Origin: Paraburkholderia fungorum
GTDB lineage: Bacteria > Pseudomonadota > Gammaproteobacteria > Burkholderiales > Burkholderiaceae
Length of the DNA stretch: 64,000 nt
Direction of reading: 5' to 3'
Assembly: GCF_902833645.1 (NCBI RefSeq)
Contig: NZ_CADFGE010000004.1
Span: forward strand, 372,001 to 436,000
In this document: piece after piece, positions 15,057-24,681 of the stretch
How positions within the stretch are numbered: the first letter of the stretch is position 1
How the letters are laid out: each line of letters starts with the position of its first letter
Notes under the pieces: model-generated
What the model saw: only the letters and a program-made list of their open reading frames with translations
Told to the model about the DNA's origin: nothing
Database searches by the model: none
Made by a program: the position numbers and the translations under genes

Positions 15057-16307
15057 TCAGGTCACTGCGCCGCGTGCGGCAAATTCAGGTGCTCGCCAGC
15101 TCTCTTGCGTAAGCACCTCGCGCAGCGTCTCCACTGCATCCCATACATCGACAAAGCGCGTATACAGCGGCGTAAAACCAAACCGCAACACATGGGGCTC
15201 GCGATAGTCGCCGATCACGCCACGCGCGATCAGCGCCTGCATCACTTCATAGCCATGCGGATGCTCGAAGCTCGCGTGCGAACCGCGTCGCGCATGCTCA
15301 CGCGGCGTGACGAGCTTCAAGGGAAACTCGCCGCAACGCGCCTCGACCAGCTCGATAAACAGATCGGTCAACGCGAGCGACTTGGCGCGGATCGTTTGCA
15401 TATCCGTTTGCAGGAACACATCGAGTCCGCATTCGACGAGCGACATCGACACCATCGGCTGCGTGCCGCACAGGAAGCGGCCGATGCCGTCATCGGGCTG
15501 GTAGGCCGGGTCCATCTTGAACGGCGCGCGATGCCCCCACCAGCCGGACAGCGGCTGCGCGAAGTCATTCTGATGGCGCTTCGGTACCCAAACGAACGCC
15601 GGTGAACCGGGGCCGCCATTCAGATATTTATACGTGCAGCCGACTGCGTAGTCGGCGCCGACGCCGTTCAGATCGACCGGCACCGCGCCCGCCGAATGCG
15701 CGAGATCCCACAGCGCGAGTGCGCCCTTGTCGTGGATGAGTCTGGTCAGCGCGGCCATGTCGTGCATGTAGCCGGTGCGGTAATTCACGTGCGTGATCAT
15801 CGCGATCGCGGTGTCGTCGCCGATCGCGGCGGGCAACTCGGAGGGATCGTCGACAAGGCGCAATTCATAGCCGCGGTCGAGTTGTTCGATCAGCCCTTGC
15901 GCGATGTACAGATCGGTCGGGAAATTCGAGCGCTCGGAAACGATCACGCGACGCTTCGGATCGCGCGCGTTTGCGAGGCGCACGGCCGCCGACAAAAGCT
16001 TGAACAGGTTGATCGAAATCGTGTCGGTGACGACCACTTCGTCGTCGGCCGCGCCGATCAGCGGCGCGAGCTTGTTGCCGAGACGGCGCGGCAATTCGAA
16101 CCAGCCCGCAGTGTTCCAGCTGCGGATCAGGCCTTCGCCCCATTCGGCGCCGATTACAGTCTGCGCGCGTTGGGCGGCGGCGGCCGGCGGCACGCCGAGC
16201 GAATTGCCGTCGAGATAGATGGTGCTCGGCGAGAGTGCGAACTGATCGCGCAGCGGCGCGAGCGGGTCGGCGTTATCGAGCGCCAGTGCTTCGTCACGAG
16301 TGTTCAT
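15057..16307 (-). CDS. kynU: kynureninase
   Basis: 416 residues from MNTRDEALAL. PLP enzyme that cleaves kynurenine to anthranilate and alanine. The PLP lysine is in CTYKYLNGGPGSP; other signatures are YLDGNSLG and the WWGHRAPFKMD loop. The frame stays open to a GTG at 16367, which would add 20 residues, but the shorter start matches the usual family N-terminus; neither has a strong SD. The middle gene of the operon, between kynB (ends 16392) and kynA. Confidence 0.94.
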   Translation of the reverse strand: MNTRDEALALDNADPLAPLRDQFALSPSTIYLDGNSLGVPPAAAAQRAQTVIGAEWGEGLIRSWNTAGWFELPRRLGNKLAPLIGAADDEVVVTDTISINLFKLLSAAVRLANARDPKRRVIVSERSNFPTDLYIAQGLIEQLDRGYELRLVDDPSELPAAIGDDTAIAMITHVNYRTGYMHDMAALTRLIHDKGALALWDLAHSAGAVPVDLNGVGADYAVGCTYKYLNGGPGSPAFVWVPKRHQNDFAQPLSGWWGHRAPFKMDPAYQPDDGIGRFLCGTQPMVSMSLVECGLDVFLQTDMQTIRAKSLALTDLFIELVEARCGEFPLKLVTPREHARRGSHASFEHPHGYEVMQALIARGVIGDYREPHVLRFGFTPLYTRFVDVWDAVETLREVLTQESWRAPEFAARGAVT

Positions 16308-16391
16308 GTTGGTCCAGTCAAAGGGATGGGGAGAGTTCGGTGAATGTGATTCAGTTTCGGCAGGCACCAGCAGCGCCTTTAGCGCCCGTGT

Positions 16392-17030
16392 TCACCGCGA
16401 TTCGGGCAGCGCCCGCAATACGGCGCGCACAGGGCTCGCGTCGAGCGAGGTCAGCTTGAGCGGCAGCGCGATCAACTCGTAATCGCCGGGCGCGACGGCA
16501 TCCAGCACGATGCCTTCGAGGATCGCCATGCGGTGCGCGCGAATCCGGTGATGCGCGTCCATCGTCTTCGATTCCTGCGGATCGAGTGACGGCGTGTCGA
16601 TGCCGATCAGCTTCACCCCTCTCGTTGCCAGCAAGTCGATCGTTTCCGGCGCGACCGCGCAGAACGCGCTGTCCCAAGCCTCAGTCGGCGCGTTTTTGTA
16701 AGTGCGTAGTAAGACTCGCGGCGGCAGGTCGTCGAGCGAGCCGCTCAGGTGTTGTGGCGTCACAACAGGCGAAGCGCCGATGCAATGAATCACGCGACAC
16801 CGTCCAAGGTACGCATCGAGCGCAACCTGGCCGATTGCCGCGCCTTCGGCGTCGTAGTGAAGGGGGGCGTCGGTGTGAGCGCCGGTGTGCGGCGACAGTG
16901 TCAGGCGCGCGACGTTGACGGGCGAGCCCGCCTCCATGCGCCACACGCGTTCAATGCCGACCGGCGTATCGCCCGGCCAGACGGGCGTCGCCGTATCGAC
17001 GGCGGGGGTGATGTCCCAGAGTGTGTCCAT
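16392..17030 (-). CDS. kynB: kynurenine formamidase (cyclase family)
   Basis: 212 residues. It hydrolyses N-formylkynurenine to kynurenine and formate. The bacterial metal-dependent formamidase motif HTGAHTDAP is present, along with the N-terminal LWDITPAVDTATPVWPGDTP and the GIDTPSLDP stretch. The first gene of kynBUA, it is transcribed away from kynR across a 130-bp intergenic region. Together the three enzymes convert tryptophan to anthranilate. Confidence 0.95.
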   Translation of the reverse strand: MDTLWDITPAVDTATPVWPGDTPVGIERVWRMEAGSPVNVARLTLSPHTGAHTDAPLHYDAEGAAIGQVALDAYLGRCRVIHCIGASPVVTPQHLSGSLDDLPPRVLLRTYKNAPTEAWDSAFCAVAPETIDLLATRGVKLIGIDTPSLDPQESKTMDAHHRIRAHRMAILEGIVLDAVAPGDYELIALPLKLTSLDASPVRAVLRALPESR

Positions 17031-17129
17031 GTCTCCATCGGCGGATTGTGTCTATCCACAAATGATAGGTGGCTTGACGCGAAATGTGATTGCGAAAAAA
17101 TCTCCTTCTGAGCCGTGTCTTGGAACATA

Positions 17130-17142
17130 ATTTGAGTCAAAT
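17130..17142. promoter_or_regulatory. candidate KynR operator palindrome
   Basis: ATTTGAGTCAAAT is a perfect 6-1-6 palindrome 18 nt upstream of the kynR start, in the divergent kynB-kynR region. Lrp/AsnC regulators bind AT-rich inverted repeats of about this length. Binding is inferred. Confidence 0.5.
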
Positions 17143-17160
17143 GGGAAAGGGAGACCGAAT

Positions 17161-17670
17161 ATGAACGCGATCTCGCTCGACGCCACCGATTGCCGTATCT
17201 TGACGGTGCTTCAGCAAGAAGGACGGATCAGCAATCTCGATTTGGCGGAGCGTATTTCGCTTTCGCCGTCGGCCTGTCTACGACGCCTGCGTCTGCTGGA
17301 AGAGCAGGGCGTCATCGAACATTACCGCGCGTGTCTGAACCGCGAAGTGCTGGGTTTCGAACTGGAAGCGTTCGTGCAGGTGTCGATGCGCAACGACCAG
17401 GAAAACTGGCACGAGCGTTTCGCCGAAGCCGTGCGGGATTGGCCGGAGGTCGTCGGCGCATTTGTCGTGACCGGCGAAACCCACTATCTGTTGCGGGTGC
17501 TCGCCCACAATCTCAAACACTATTCGGATTTCGTGCTGCAACGCCTCTACAAGGCGCCGGGCGTGATGGATATTCGTTCGAATATCGTGCTGCAGACGCT
17601 GAAGGAAGATTCGGGCGTGCCGGTGTCGCTGGTGACGAAAAGCAGCGGCCACAGCGCGACGCATAGCTGA
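17161..17670 (+). CDS. kynR: Lrp/AsnC-family regulator of the kyn operon
   Basis: 169 residues. N-terminal winged HTH (about 5-60; LDATDCRILTVLQQEGRISN, then LAERISLSPSACLRRLRLLE) and a C-terminal RAM ligand-binding domain (about 70-150). Divergent from kynBUA, it matches the known arrangement of KynR, which senses kynurenine and activates the pathway. The palindrome at 17130-17142 lies between its promoter region and start codon, suggesting autoregulation. The product is assigned with certainty to the Lrp family; the name rests on context. Confidence 0.88.
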   Translation: MNAISLDATDCRILTVLQQEGRISNLDLAERISLSPSACLRRLRLLEEQGVIEHYRACLNREVLGFELEAFVQVSMRNDQENWHERFAEAVRDWPEVVGAFVVTGETHYLLRVLAHNLKHYSDFVLQRLYKAPGVMDIRSNIVLQTLKEDSGVPVSLVTKSSGHSATHS

Positions 17671-17748
17671 ATGCGGGCGGCGGGGCCGCTTACGCACGCC
17701 TGTATCGGCGCGCGGCAGCCGTCGATCCAAAGGCGCCGCCCCGTCTGT

Positions 17749-18258
17749 TCAGAACGGCTTGAGTCCGTGAAACTGGCCGTTCTGGAACACCAGTGGCGCA
17801 ATCTCCGCAGCGCGCTCGTGAACGCCGCAGCGCTCCACTTCGCCGACGAAAATCACGTGGTCGCCTTCCTCGTAGCGGCTGCGGTTATGGCATTCGAACC
17901 AGGCGAGCGCGCCGTCGAGCACCGGCATACCGGTGTCGCCCTCGGCATGCGAGACCCCTTCGAAGCGATCTCCCTTCACCGTCGCGAAGCGTTTGCACAG
18001 ATCGAGCTGCGACGCGGCCAGCACGTTGACCACGTAGTGACTGTTGGCGCGGAACACCGGCATCGACGCCGAGCGCGTGGCGAGGCTCCACAGCACCAGC
18101 GGCGGATTGAGCGACACCGAATTGAACGAGCTGGCCGTGATGCCGATCAATTGGCCGGACGCCGCGCGTGTCGTAATCACGGTGACGCCGGTGGCGAATT
18201 GACTGAGCGCCTGTTTAAAGGCGGACTGGTCGAAGTTGGGCGGACTGGCGCGCTTCAT
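17749..18258 (-). CDS. flavin reductase-like domain protein
   Basis: 169 residues of the flavin-reductase-like (FMN-binding split-barrel) family: FATGVTVITTRA, GITASSFNSVSLNPPLVLWS, FAVNVLA-like HYVVNVLAASQ and GDHVIFVGEVE. Such proteins supply reduced FMN or FAD to two-component monooxygenases. No monooxygenase partner gene is adjacent; the convergent neighbour is kynR. The substrate is not predictable from the sequence. Confidence 0.9.
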   Translation of the reverse strand: MKRASPPNFDQSAFKQALSQFATGVTVITTRAASGQLIGITASSFNSVSLNPPLVLWSLATRSASMPVFRANSHYVVNVLAASQLDLCKRFATVKGDRFEGVSHAEGDTGMPVLDGALAWFECHNRSRYEEGDHVIFVGEVERCGVHERAAEIAPLVFQNGQFHGLKPF

Positions 18259-18514
18259 TGGACGTAAGCCTTTGCGTCAAACCGGGTGAGCCCCGGTCCG
18301 GACCCATCGTGCATGCGGCCAGAAACAAATGATTCAAAAGTCATAGTGAAAATCGTCGATTTGTCCCAATTTTAACTGCAATCGCGGTGGACTGGCCGCG
18401 CGCCCTGCCAGCTAGTGGAAAAACCGCTAAGCTGGAAAGTCTGGGCGGTGGCATGAGCGTTGCGGTGAACTGGGACCGGCATTGGCCGGCTATGGGTATC
18501 AAGGAGCAAGCAGC

Positions 18515-19063
18515 ATGAGTCAGACAGGCGAAATCGCCACCCTCGGTGGCGGGTGTTTCTGGTGTCTCGAAGCGGTGTATCTGGGCGTCGAAGGCGTGAA
18601 CTCAGTGGAGTCCGGCTATGCGGGCGGCCACACCCAGCGGCCGACCTATGAGCAGGTGTGCGACGGCGTAACCGGCCACGCGGAGGTCGTGAACGTCGAC
18701 TTCGATCCGGCGAAGATCAGCTATCGCGAGATTCTCGATATTTTCTTCGCGATTCACGATCCGACCCAGTTGAACCGGCAGGGCAACGACGTCGGCACGC
18801 AATACCGCTCGGTGATTTTTACCCACTCCGACGCGCAGCGCGAAACGGCCTTGCAGGCGATCCGCGAGATCGGCGAACAGGGCATCTACGATGGCCAGAT
18901 CGTCACCCAGGTGCTGCCGCTCGACGGCAACTACTGGCCGGCCGAGGCATATCACCAGAACTATTTCGCGCAGCATCCGAATCAGGGCTACTGCTCGTTC
19001 GTGGTGGCGCCGAAGGTCGCGAAATTCCGTCAGAAGTTCGCGCATCGGATCAAGGCGAGCTGA
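18515..19063 (+). CDS. msrA: peptide methionine-S-sulfoxide reductase
   Basis: 182 residues from the ATG at 18515, chosen because AAGGAG lies at 18501-18506. It repairs methionine-S-sulfoxide in proteins. The catalytic motif GGCFWCLEAV holds the nucleophilic Cys; VESGYAGG, GHAEVVNVDFDP and the C-terminal AYHQNYFAQHPNQGYC (resolving Cys) are also present. Single gene, convergent with the DUF72 gene. Confidence 0.95.
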   Translation: MSQTGEIATLGGGCFWCLEAVYLGVEGVNSVESGYAGGHTQRPTYEQVCDGVTGHAEVVNVDFDPAKISYREILDIFFAIHDPTQLNRQGNDVGTQYRSVIFTHSDAQRETALQAIREIGEQGIYDGQIVTQVLPLDGNYWPAEAYHQNYFAQHPNQGYCSFVVAPKVAKFRQKFAHRIKAS

Positions 19064-19118
19064 GCCTTTGGCGGCGGACCGGCGGTCCGATGCGGCTTGT
19101 TCTACCTGCGCCGGCAGC

Positions 19119-20402
19119 TCAGTTCTGGCTGCCGGGCTCGGCGCCTTCGTCCCGCTCACTCGGGTCCGATTGCGGCTCAGCTTCAGGCGCCGCTTGCGTG
19201 TCGTCGTGCTCATGTTCATGAGCCAGCCGCGCATACGCCTCGATAATCTCCCGCGCCAGTTCCACGCAGCTTAACGGCGCCGAGCCTTCCGCCTTGTTGT
19301 TGACGGCGATCACCACCGGCTGGCCGGCCAGCGCGTAGCGCGCGGCCAGTTCGGCGAGTGCGGCGCGGGTGCCCGGGTCCTGATCGACCAGCCGGTCGAA
19401 CGGTTCGTACTTGGCTTTCGCCTGCTCGTATTTGAAGCCGCCGTGCAAACTCCAGCGCACGATCAGCGGGCCGGCCGGCTCGCCGTCCAGCAGCGCGAGC
19501 GCCGCCGCCTGACGTAACGGGTCCGGCATCCGCGCATGAATCCCCACGCAATACCGCACCCCTGCCGCTTTCAGCGTGCGGATGAAGCGTGGCGTGAGCA
19601 GACTTGCATCGCGGATTTCGATCGCATAGCAGGTGCCGCCGGGCAGCTTGGGCAACGCTGCCATGAATTCCGCGAGTCGCTCGATGAACGCCGCCGGTTG
19701 CGCGAGCATCTGGTCGGGCAGCGGCGAGAGCTGGAACACCAGCGCACCGGCTTTGGCACCGAGGCCTTCGAGGCATGGCGTGACGAAGTCGTCGATCGCC
19801 ATTTGCGCGTTCAGAAAGCACGGATTCAGCGAGACCGGCTCGCCGCGTTCGGCGCGCACGGTGGCGTCGGTGATCGTCATCGGAGCTTTGACGATGAAGC
19901 GGAAGTGCTCCGGCACCTGCTGCGCGTAGCGCAAGTATTCGGTGACCGTGAGCGCCTGGTAAAACGACCGGTCGATGCTGACGGTCTTCAGGAGCGGATG
20001 CGCGCCGTAGGCCGTCAGGCCTTCGCGCGAGAGTTTGCTATTGCTGTATTCGTCGCCGTAGACGATGCCGTTCCAGCCCGGAAACGACCATGTCGACGTG
20101 CCGAGATGCACCTGCGGCGGCAGTTCGGCAGCGATCGCGAGGAGTTCGGCAGAGGGCGGTGCGGCGAGAACGTCGCGTGAGCGGCGTTTCCTGGGCGTAT
20201 CGGCCGTTGCCGGTGCGGCATTGGCTTGCGTAGTCGCACGCGGTGGTTTTGCTCCGGCGTCAGGCTTCGGTGCGGATGCCGGTGCCGATACCGGCTTCTG
20301 TTCCACCGGCATCCCGAACAGATCGAATTGCACGGCGTCGGCCTGCACCTCATCTGCGCCGCTCACCGGCTGTTCAACTTCGCTTGTCCCGCTCTGGTCC
20401 AT
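19119..20402 (-). CDS. DUF72 family protein with extended N-terminus
   Basis: 427 residues. The DUF72 domain, a TIM-barrel fold, starts near residue 95 with VHLGTSTWSFPGWNGIVY and contains VKAPMTITDA, FQLSPLP, AIEIRD and VAVNNKAEG-like IAVNNKAEGSAP. The first 90 residues are a Pro/Ala-rich, probably disordered stretch, and the C-terminal 40 are acidic. The biochemical function of DUF72 proteins is not established. Convergent with msrA. Confidence 0.85.
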   Translation of the reverse strand: MDQSGTSEVEQPVSGADEVQADAVQFDLFGMPVEQKPVSAPASAPKPDAGAKPPRATTQANAAPATADTPRKRRSRDVLAAPPSAELLAIAAELPPQVHLGTSTWSFPGWNGIVYGDEYSNSKLSREGLTAYGAHPLLKTVSIDRSFYQALTVTEYLRYAQQVPEHFRFIVKAPMTITDATVRAERGEPVSLNPCFLNAQMAIDDFVTPCLEGLGAKAGALVFQLSPLPDQMLAQPAAFIERLAEFMAALPKLPGGTCYAIEIRDASLLTPRFIRTLKAAGVRYCVGIHARMPDPLRQAAALALLDGEPAGPLIVRWSLHGGFKYEQAKAKYEPFDRLVDQDPGTRAALAELAARYALAGQPVVIAVNNKAEGSAPLSCVELAREIIEAYARLAHEHEHDDTQAAPEAEPQSDPSERDEGAEPGSQN

Positions 20403-20508
20403 CTATGTCCGACCTGCTGTTGTTTAAGGTTTGCGCCGCGTCGGCCTGCTCATGCAGTGCCCGTAGCCCCGGCACGCGGCGACGGTAGATCGCCACGGCG
20501 CAACCGTA

Positions 20509-21723
20509 TCACAACGTTTTGTCGTACATATAGCGACGCGACCACGGCAAGGTTTTCGCGCTGCGGCCGGCTTTGCGGCACACCACCTGGTAGATCGAGA
20601 CGTCGTCGTTTTCGAATGCATACGCGCAACCGGCCAGATACACGCGCCAGATGCGGAATTTTTCGTCGTCGACCAGCTTGCGGGCTTCGTCCGCGTGCGT
20701 TTCGAAGTTATCCGCCCAGATGTCCAGCGTGCGCGCATAGTGACGGCGCAGGCTTTCGACGTCAACCGCTTCAAGGCCACCGCGCTGCATCGATTCGAGC
20801 GCAAGGCTGATGTGCGGCAGTTCGCCGTCCGGGAACACATAACGGTCGATAAATTCGCCGCCGCCCAGCGCGGTTTCGCCGCTATCCGCATCGCTCGACG
20901 TGATACCGTGATTCATGGCGATGCCGTCGTCGACGAGCAGATCGTGGATCTTCTGGAAGTAGCCCGGCAGATTCTTGCGGCCGACGTGCTCGAACATGCC
21001 GACGCTGGTGATGCGATCGAATTGCCCCTCGACGTCGCGATAATCCTGCAGACGAATCTCAATCTGGTTTTCCAGGCCCGCGGCTTTCACGCGCGCGGTC
21101 GCGAGATCGAACTGGTTCTGCGACAACGTCACGCCGACACACTTCGCGCCGAATTTCTGCGCGGCGCGCAGGACGAGTGCGCCCCAGCCGCAGCCGATAT
21201 CGAGCAGGCGCTGCCCCGGTTGCAACTGGATCTTGGTGAGGATGTGATCGATCTTCTTGATCTGCGCGGTGGCGAGATCTTCATTGCCGTTTTCGAAGTA
21301 CGCACACGAGTACACCATATTCTCGTCGAGCCACAGCTTGTAGAACTCGTTCGAGACGTCGTAGTGATACTGAATGGCCTTCTTGTCCGACGACTTCGAG
21401 TGATTGAAATAGCGTCGCACGCGCGCCAGCTTGCTTGCGCTGGTAACGGTGTTGCGCGCCAGCTGATAGCCGACGTTGATGATGTCGGATAGCTTGCCTT
21501 CAATATCGATCTTGCCCTTCACATACGCCTCGCCGAGATTGTCGAGGCTCGGTTCGAGCAGGTAAGGCAGCGCCGTAGCGCTTTTGACATGTAGCGTGAC
21601 CTGAGGCGCGGCGAACTGCCCGAAGTCATGTTGCTGACCGTCCCACAGCACAAGGCGTGCTGGCAGGTTAGCCTTGGTTTTTACCTCTTCCACCCACTGC
21701 GCCAGCTTTTTCTCCCAGAACAT
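20509..21723 (-). CDS. cyclopropane-fatty-acyl-phospholipid synthase family methyltransferase
   Basis: 404 residues, close to bacterial CFA synthase length. An N-terminal lipid-interacting part (1-125) precedes the SAM domain: YHYDVSNEFYKLWLDENMVY, SCAYF, motif I LDIGCGWGALVLRAA, and GMFEHVGRKNLPGYF. The family transfers a methylene group from SAM to unsaturated phospholipid acyl chains during stress or stationary phase. Burkholderia genomes carry several paralogues, so the symbol cfa is not given. Single gene on the minus strand. Confidence 0.9.
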   Translation of the reverse strand: MFWEKKLAQWVEEVKTKANLPARLVLWDGQQHDFGQFAAPQVTLHVKSATALPYLLEPSLDNLGEAYVKGKIDIEGKLSDIINVGYQLARNTVTSASKLARVRRYFNHSKSSDKKAIQYHYDVSNEFYKLWLDENMVYSCAYFENGNEDLATAQIKKIDHILTKIQLQPGQRLLDIGCGWGALVLRAAQKFGAKCVGVTLSQNQFDLATARVKAAGLENQIEIRLQDYRDVEGQFDRITSVGMFEHVGRKNLPGYFQKIHDLLVDDGIAMNHGITSSDADSGETALGGGEFIDRYVFPDGELPHISLALESMQRGGLEAVDVESLRRHYARTLDIWADNFETHADEARKLVDDEKFRIWRVYLAGCAYAFENDDVSIYQVVCRKAGRSAKTLPWSRRYMYDKTL

Positions 21724-21864
21724 GTGAACTCTCCGTGTCCGTTGAATTAAAGCAAAGCCTGTGCGGATTGCGTCTCCGTGCGGCGCAACTCCTATGCCGC
21801 GAGACGCAGTCCTTCCGGCGCGCGCTGCTGCGTTGGCAACGCGCGTATGGTGTTGTATTCCGAT

Positions 21865-22506
21865 TCAAGGCGATAGGCGGGAGATTTGCCAGTCGCTGTT
21901 TTCGCTTGAACGTGTGTAGAGCAAACGGTCGTGCAAACGCGACGGCCGGCCCTGCCAGAATTCGATTGCTTCGGGTACCAAACGATAACCGCCCCAGTGC
22001 GGCGGGCGCGGTGGATGGTCGCCGTATTGCAGGCTGATTTCACGTTCGCGCGTCTCAAGCTGCGAACGGCTTTCAATTACCTGACTTTGATTGGATGCCC
22101 ACGCACCGATGCGTGAGCCAAGCGGGCGCGACGCAAAATACGTATCGCTTTCTTCCGCGCTGGTTTTGACGATGCGGCCTTCAATACGCACCTGGCGCTC
22201 GAGTTCGATCCAGTAGAAGAGCAGGCTTGCGTAGGGATTGGCGGCCAGTTCGCGGCCCTTGCGGCTTTCGTAATTGGTGAAGAACACAAAGCCGCGCTCG
22301 TCGACCCCTTTGATCAGCACGATGCGCGCCGACGGCCGGCCACGCGAGTCGACCGTGGCTAGCGTCATGGTATTCGGCTCGGGCAATTGGGCGTCTACCG
22401 CTTGCTGAAACCACGTCTCGAATTGACGAAACGGGTTGCGGTCGATATCGGCCACGTCCAAAGAACCCAGCGAATAATTTTTTCGAAGTTCGGCGAGGGA
22501 GGTCAT
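21865..22506 (-). CDS. pdxH: pyridoxamine 5'-phosphate oxidase
   Basis: 213 residues. FMN enzyme oxidising pyridoxine or pyridoxamine phosphate to PLP. Motifs: PNTMTLATVDSRGRPSAR, LIKGVDERGFVFFTNYESRK, FYWIELERQVRIEG, YFASRPLGSRIGAWASNQSQ and the C-terminal HWGGYRLVPEAIEFWQGRP-S-RLHDR signature. Single gene; divergent from tcdA. Confidence 0.96.
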   Translation of the reverse strand: MTSLAELRKNYSLGSLDVADIDRNPFRQFETWFQQAVDAQLPEPNTMTLATVDSRGRPSARIVLIKGVDERGFVFFTNYESRKGRELAANPYASLLFYWIELERQVRIEGRIVKTSAEESDTYFASRPLGSRIGAWASNQSQVIESRSQLETREREISLQYGDHPPRPPHWGGYRLVPEAIEFWQGRPSRLHDRLLYTRSSENSDWQISRLSP

Positions 22507-22761
22507 ATTCTTATGCGAACGCTTCAGTCCAATCAGTATAGCCAGGGCTTGAAGTTTTTGCCCGCAACCAGATCAAGGCCCGCGGGGCTGTGTGGATATG
22601 CACGCTACAGCCACGTTACAACGCTAGCCGCCGTTTGTCCTCCAGATTGGCGTGGTCATGCCGATTGACGCGATCAGGCAAAATACGGGCTGGGAACGCC
22701 CGGGCGCGCCCAAGCGTTTTCATCACTTTGTGCTTTGCCTGCTTTGAACGAGCCTTCCACT

Positions 22762-23619
22762 ATGTCCAGTACCGCCGCGCCTTCTGATCTTACTACCAGC
22801 CTCGACGGGAGCGAAACCGCCGACCGCGCGCGGCGCTTCGGCGGCGTTGCCCGGCTGTACGGCGCGCCGGCGCTCGCTGCGTTTGAAGGCGCACACGTCG
22901 CCGTGATCGGCATCGGCGGGGTGGGTTCGTGGGTAGCAGAGGCATTGGCGCGCAGTGCGGTCGGCACGCTGACCCTGATCGATCTGGACAATGTCGCCGA
23001 GAGCAACACTAACCGCCAGATCCATGCGCTGGACGGTAACTACGGAAAACCGAAAGTCGAAGCGATGGCCGAACGCATCGCGGCAATCAATCCGTTCTGC
23101 GACGTGCGGCTGGTGGAAGACTTCGTCGAGCCGGACAATTTCGCGGCGACGCTCGGCGGCGGTTTTGATTACGTGATCGATGCAATCGACAGCGTGCGCA
23201 CCAAAACCGCGTTGATCGCGTGGTGCGTCGAAAAGAAACAGCCGTTGATCACGGTAGGCGGCGCGGGCGGCCAACTGGACCCGACGCGCATCCGGATCGA
23301 CGATCTCGCGCTGACCATCCAGGACCCGCTGTTGTCGAAAGTGCGCGGGCAGCTGCGCAAGCAGCATGGTTTCCCGCGTGGTCCGAAGGCGAAGTTCAAG
23401 GTGAGCGCGGTGTACTCGGACGAACCGTTGATCTATCCGGAAGCCGCCGTGTGCGATATCGACGAGGAAGCGGAGCACGTCACCACGTCGCCGGGGCATA
23501 CGGGGCCGGTGGGTCTGAACTGTGCGGGATTTGGATCGAGTGTGTGCGTGACCGCGAGTTTCGGGTTTGCCGCGGCCGCGCATGTGTTGCGGGCTTTGGC
23601 AAAGCAGGCAGCGGGTTGA
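22762..23619 (+). CDS. tcdA: tRNA threonylcarbamoyladenosine dehydratase
   Basis: 285 residues from MSSTAAPS (22762); an upstream TTG at 22735 is less likely. A ThiF/E1-like enzyme that cyclises t6A37 in tRNA to ct6A in an ATP-dependent way. The nucleotide-binding motif is VIGIGGVGSWVAEALARS; LIDLDNVAESNTNRQIHAL, DYVIDAIDSVRTK and a C-terminal HVTTSPGHTGPVGLN-C-AG segment follow. Convergent with the thioredoxin-like gene across a hairpin at 23685-23722. Confidence 0.92.
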   Translation: MSSTAAPSDLTTSLDGSETADRARRFGGVARLYGAPALAAFEGAHVAVIGIGGVGSWVAEALARSAVGTLTLIDLDNVAESNTNRQIHALDGNYGKPKVEAMAERIAAINPFCDVRLVEDFVEPDNFAATLGGGFDYVIDAIDSVRTKTALIAWCVEKKQPLITVGGAGGQLDPTRIRIDDLALTIQDPLLSKVRGQLRKQHGFPRGPKAKFKVSAVYSDEPLIYPEAAVCDIDEEAEHVTTSPGHTGPVGLNCAGFGSSVCVTASFGFAAAAHVLRALAKQAAG

Positions 23620-23684
23620 TGCCAGGGGTAATACGGCAATAGGCCGGTAGGACGCCAGGGCGGTTTATGCCGCGTGTGCGGCAG

Positions 23685-23722
23685 TGCATTCAGACGCGGC
23701 TGCCGCGCCGCGCCTGAATGCA
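23685..23722. terminator. hairpin between convergent genes
   Basis: 16-bp arms (23685-23700 and 23707-23722) with one mismatch and a 6-nt loop lie between the convergent tcdA and cnoX-like genes. There is no strong T-run on either side. Confidence 0.5.
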
Positions 23723-23735
23723 ATACGGACCAGGC

Positions 23736-24584
23736 CTAGAACAGCAGCGCGCTCAGCTTGCGCCGCCATTGCGACACCAGTTCCGGCTGATGCGCGGCGA
23801 GATCGAACACCGAAAGCATTGTCTTGCGGCCGATGTCTTCGCGGAACGTGCGGTCGCGTTGCACGATAGCGAGCAGATGCTCGAGCGCGCCTTCGTATTT
23901 GCGGCGGGCAATGAGCGCACTCGCCAGATCGAAGCGGGCTTCGAGATCGTCCGGATGCGCCGCGACTTTGGCTTCGAGCGCGTCCGTAGGCGGCAGATCG
24001 GCCGCTGCATCCACGGCGTCGAGCCGAGTCTTGATCGCGTTGAAGCGGGCGTCGATCCCTTGCGTGGTCTTCGGCGACAGCAGGTCGACTTCATTGCGTG
24101 CTTCGTCGATACGTTGATCTTCGAGCAGCATCTCGATGCGATCCATGCGCGCCTCGTCGAAGCCGGGGTCATAGGCGAGCGCTGCTTGCAGTGCGTTGTA
24201 GGCATCCTCGCGGCGGCCTTCAGCCAACGCGGCTTGCGCTTCAAGACGCGCTGCTTCCGCGCCTTGTGGCACGAGGCGCTCGATGAATTCGCGCAACTGG
24301 CTTTCCGGCAGCACGCCGACGAATTGATCCACCGGCTGGCCATCGGCAAACGCCATGACGTGCGGAATGCTGCGCACCTGGAAGTGCGCGGCCAGTTCCT
24401 GGTTCTCGTCCACGTTCACTTTGACGAGCTTCCATTTGCCGGCTGCTTCGGCTTCGAGCTTTTCCAGCATCGGGCCGAGCGTCTTGCAGGGACCGCACCA
24501 CGGTGCCCAGAAATCGACCAGCACAGGGGCCAGTGTCGACGCCGTGATGACGTCCCGTTCGAAAGTGGCCAGCGTGGTATCCAT
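23736..24584 (-). CDS. thioredoxin-domain co-chaperone (CnoX/YbbN-like)
   Basis: 282 residues. The N-terminal thioredoxin fold (about 1-108) has an active-site WCGPC, followed by cis-Pro SIPHVM; the C-terminal half is a helical TPR-like region. E. coli CnoX has the same layout and passes folding intermediates to GroEL while protecting them from oxidation, but has a SQHC site. Here the standard WCGPC suggests retained disulfide redox activity. Single gene. Confidence 0.88.
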   Translation of the reverse strand: MDTTLATFERDVITASTLAPVLVDFWAPWCGPCKTLGPMLEKLEAEAAGKWKLVKVNVDENQELAAHFQVRSIPHVMAFADGQPVDQFVGVLPESQLREFIERLVPQGAEAARLEAQAALAEGRREDAYNALQAALAYDPGFDEARMDRIEMLLEDQRIDEARNEVDLLSPKTTQGIDARFNAIKTRLDAVDAAADLPPTDALEAKVAAHPDDLEARFDLASALIARRKYEGALEHLLAIVQRDRTFREDIGRKTMLSVFDLAAHQPELVSQWRRKLSALLF

Positions 24585-24681
24585 TACGTCCTCGTCGATA
24601 AAACAGTTGATGGTTAAATGGGGGCGTGTGCAGCGAATTCAATGACTCAGCGCGGCGAATGCAGGCCGCGACCACGCTGGC

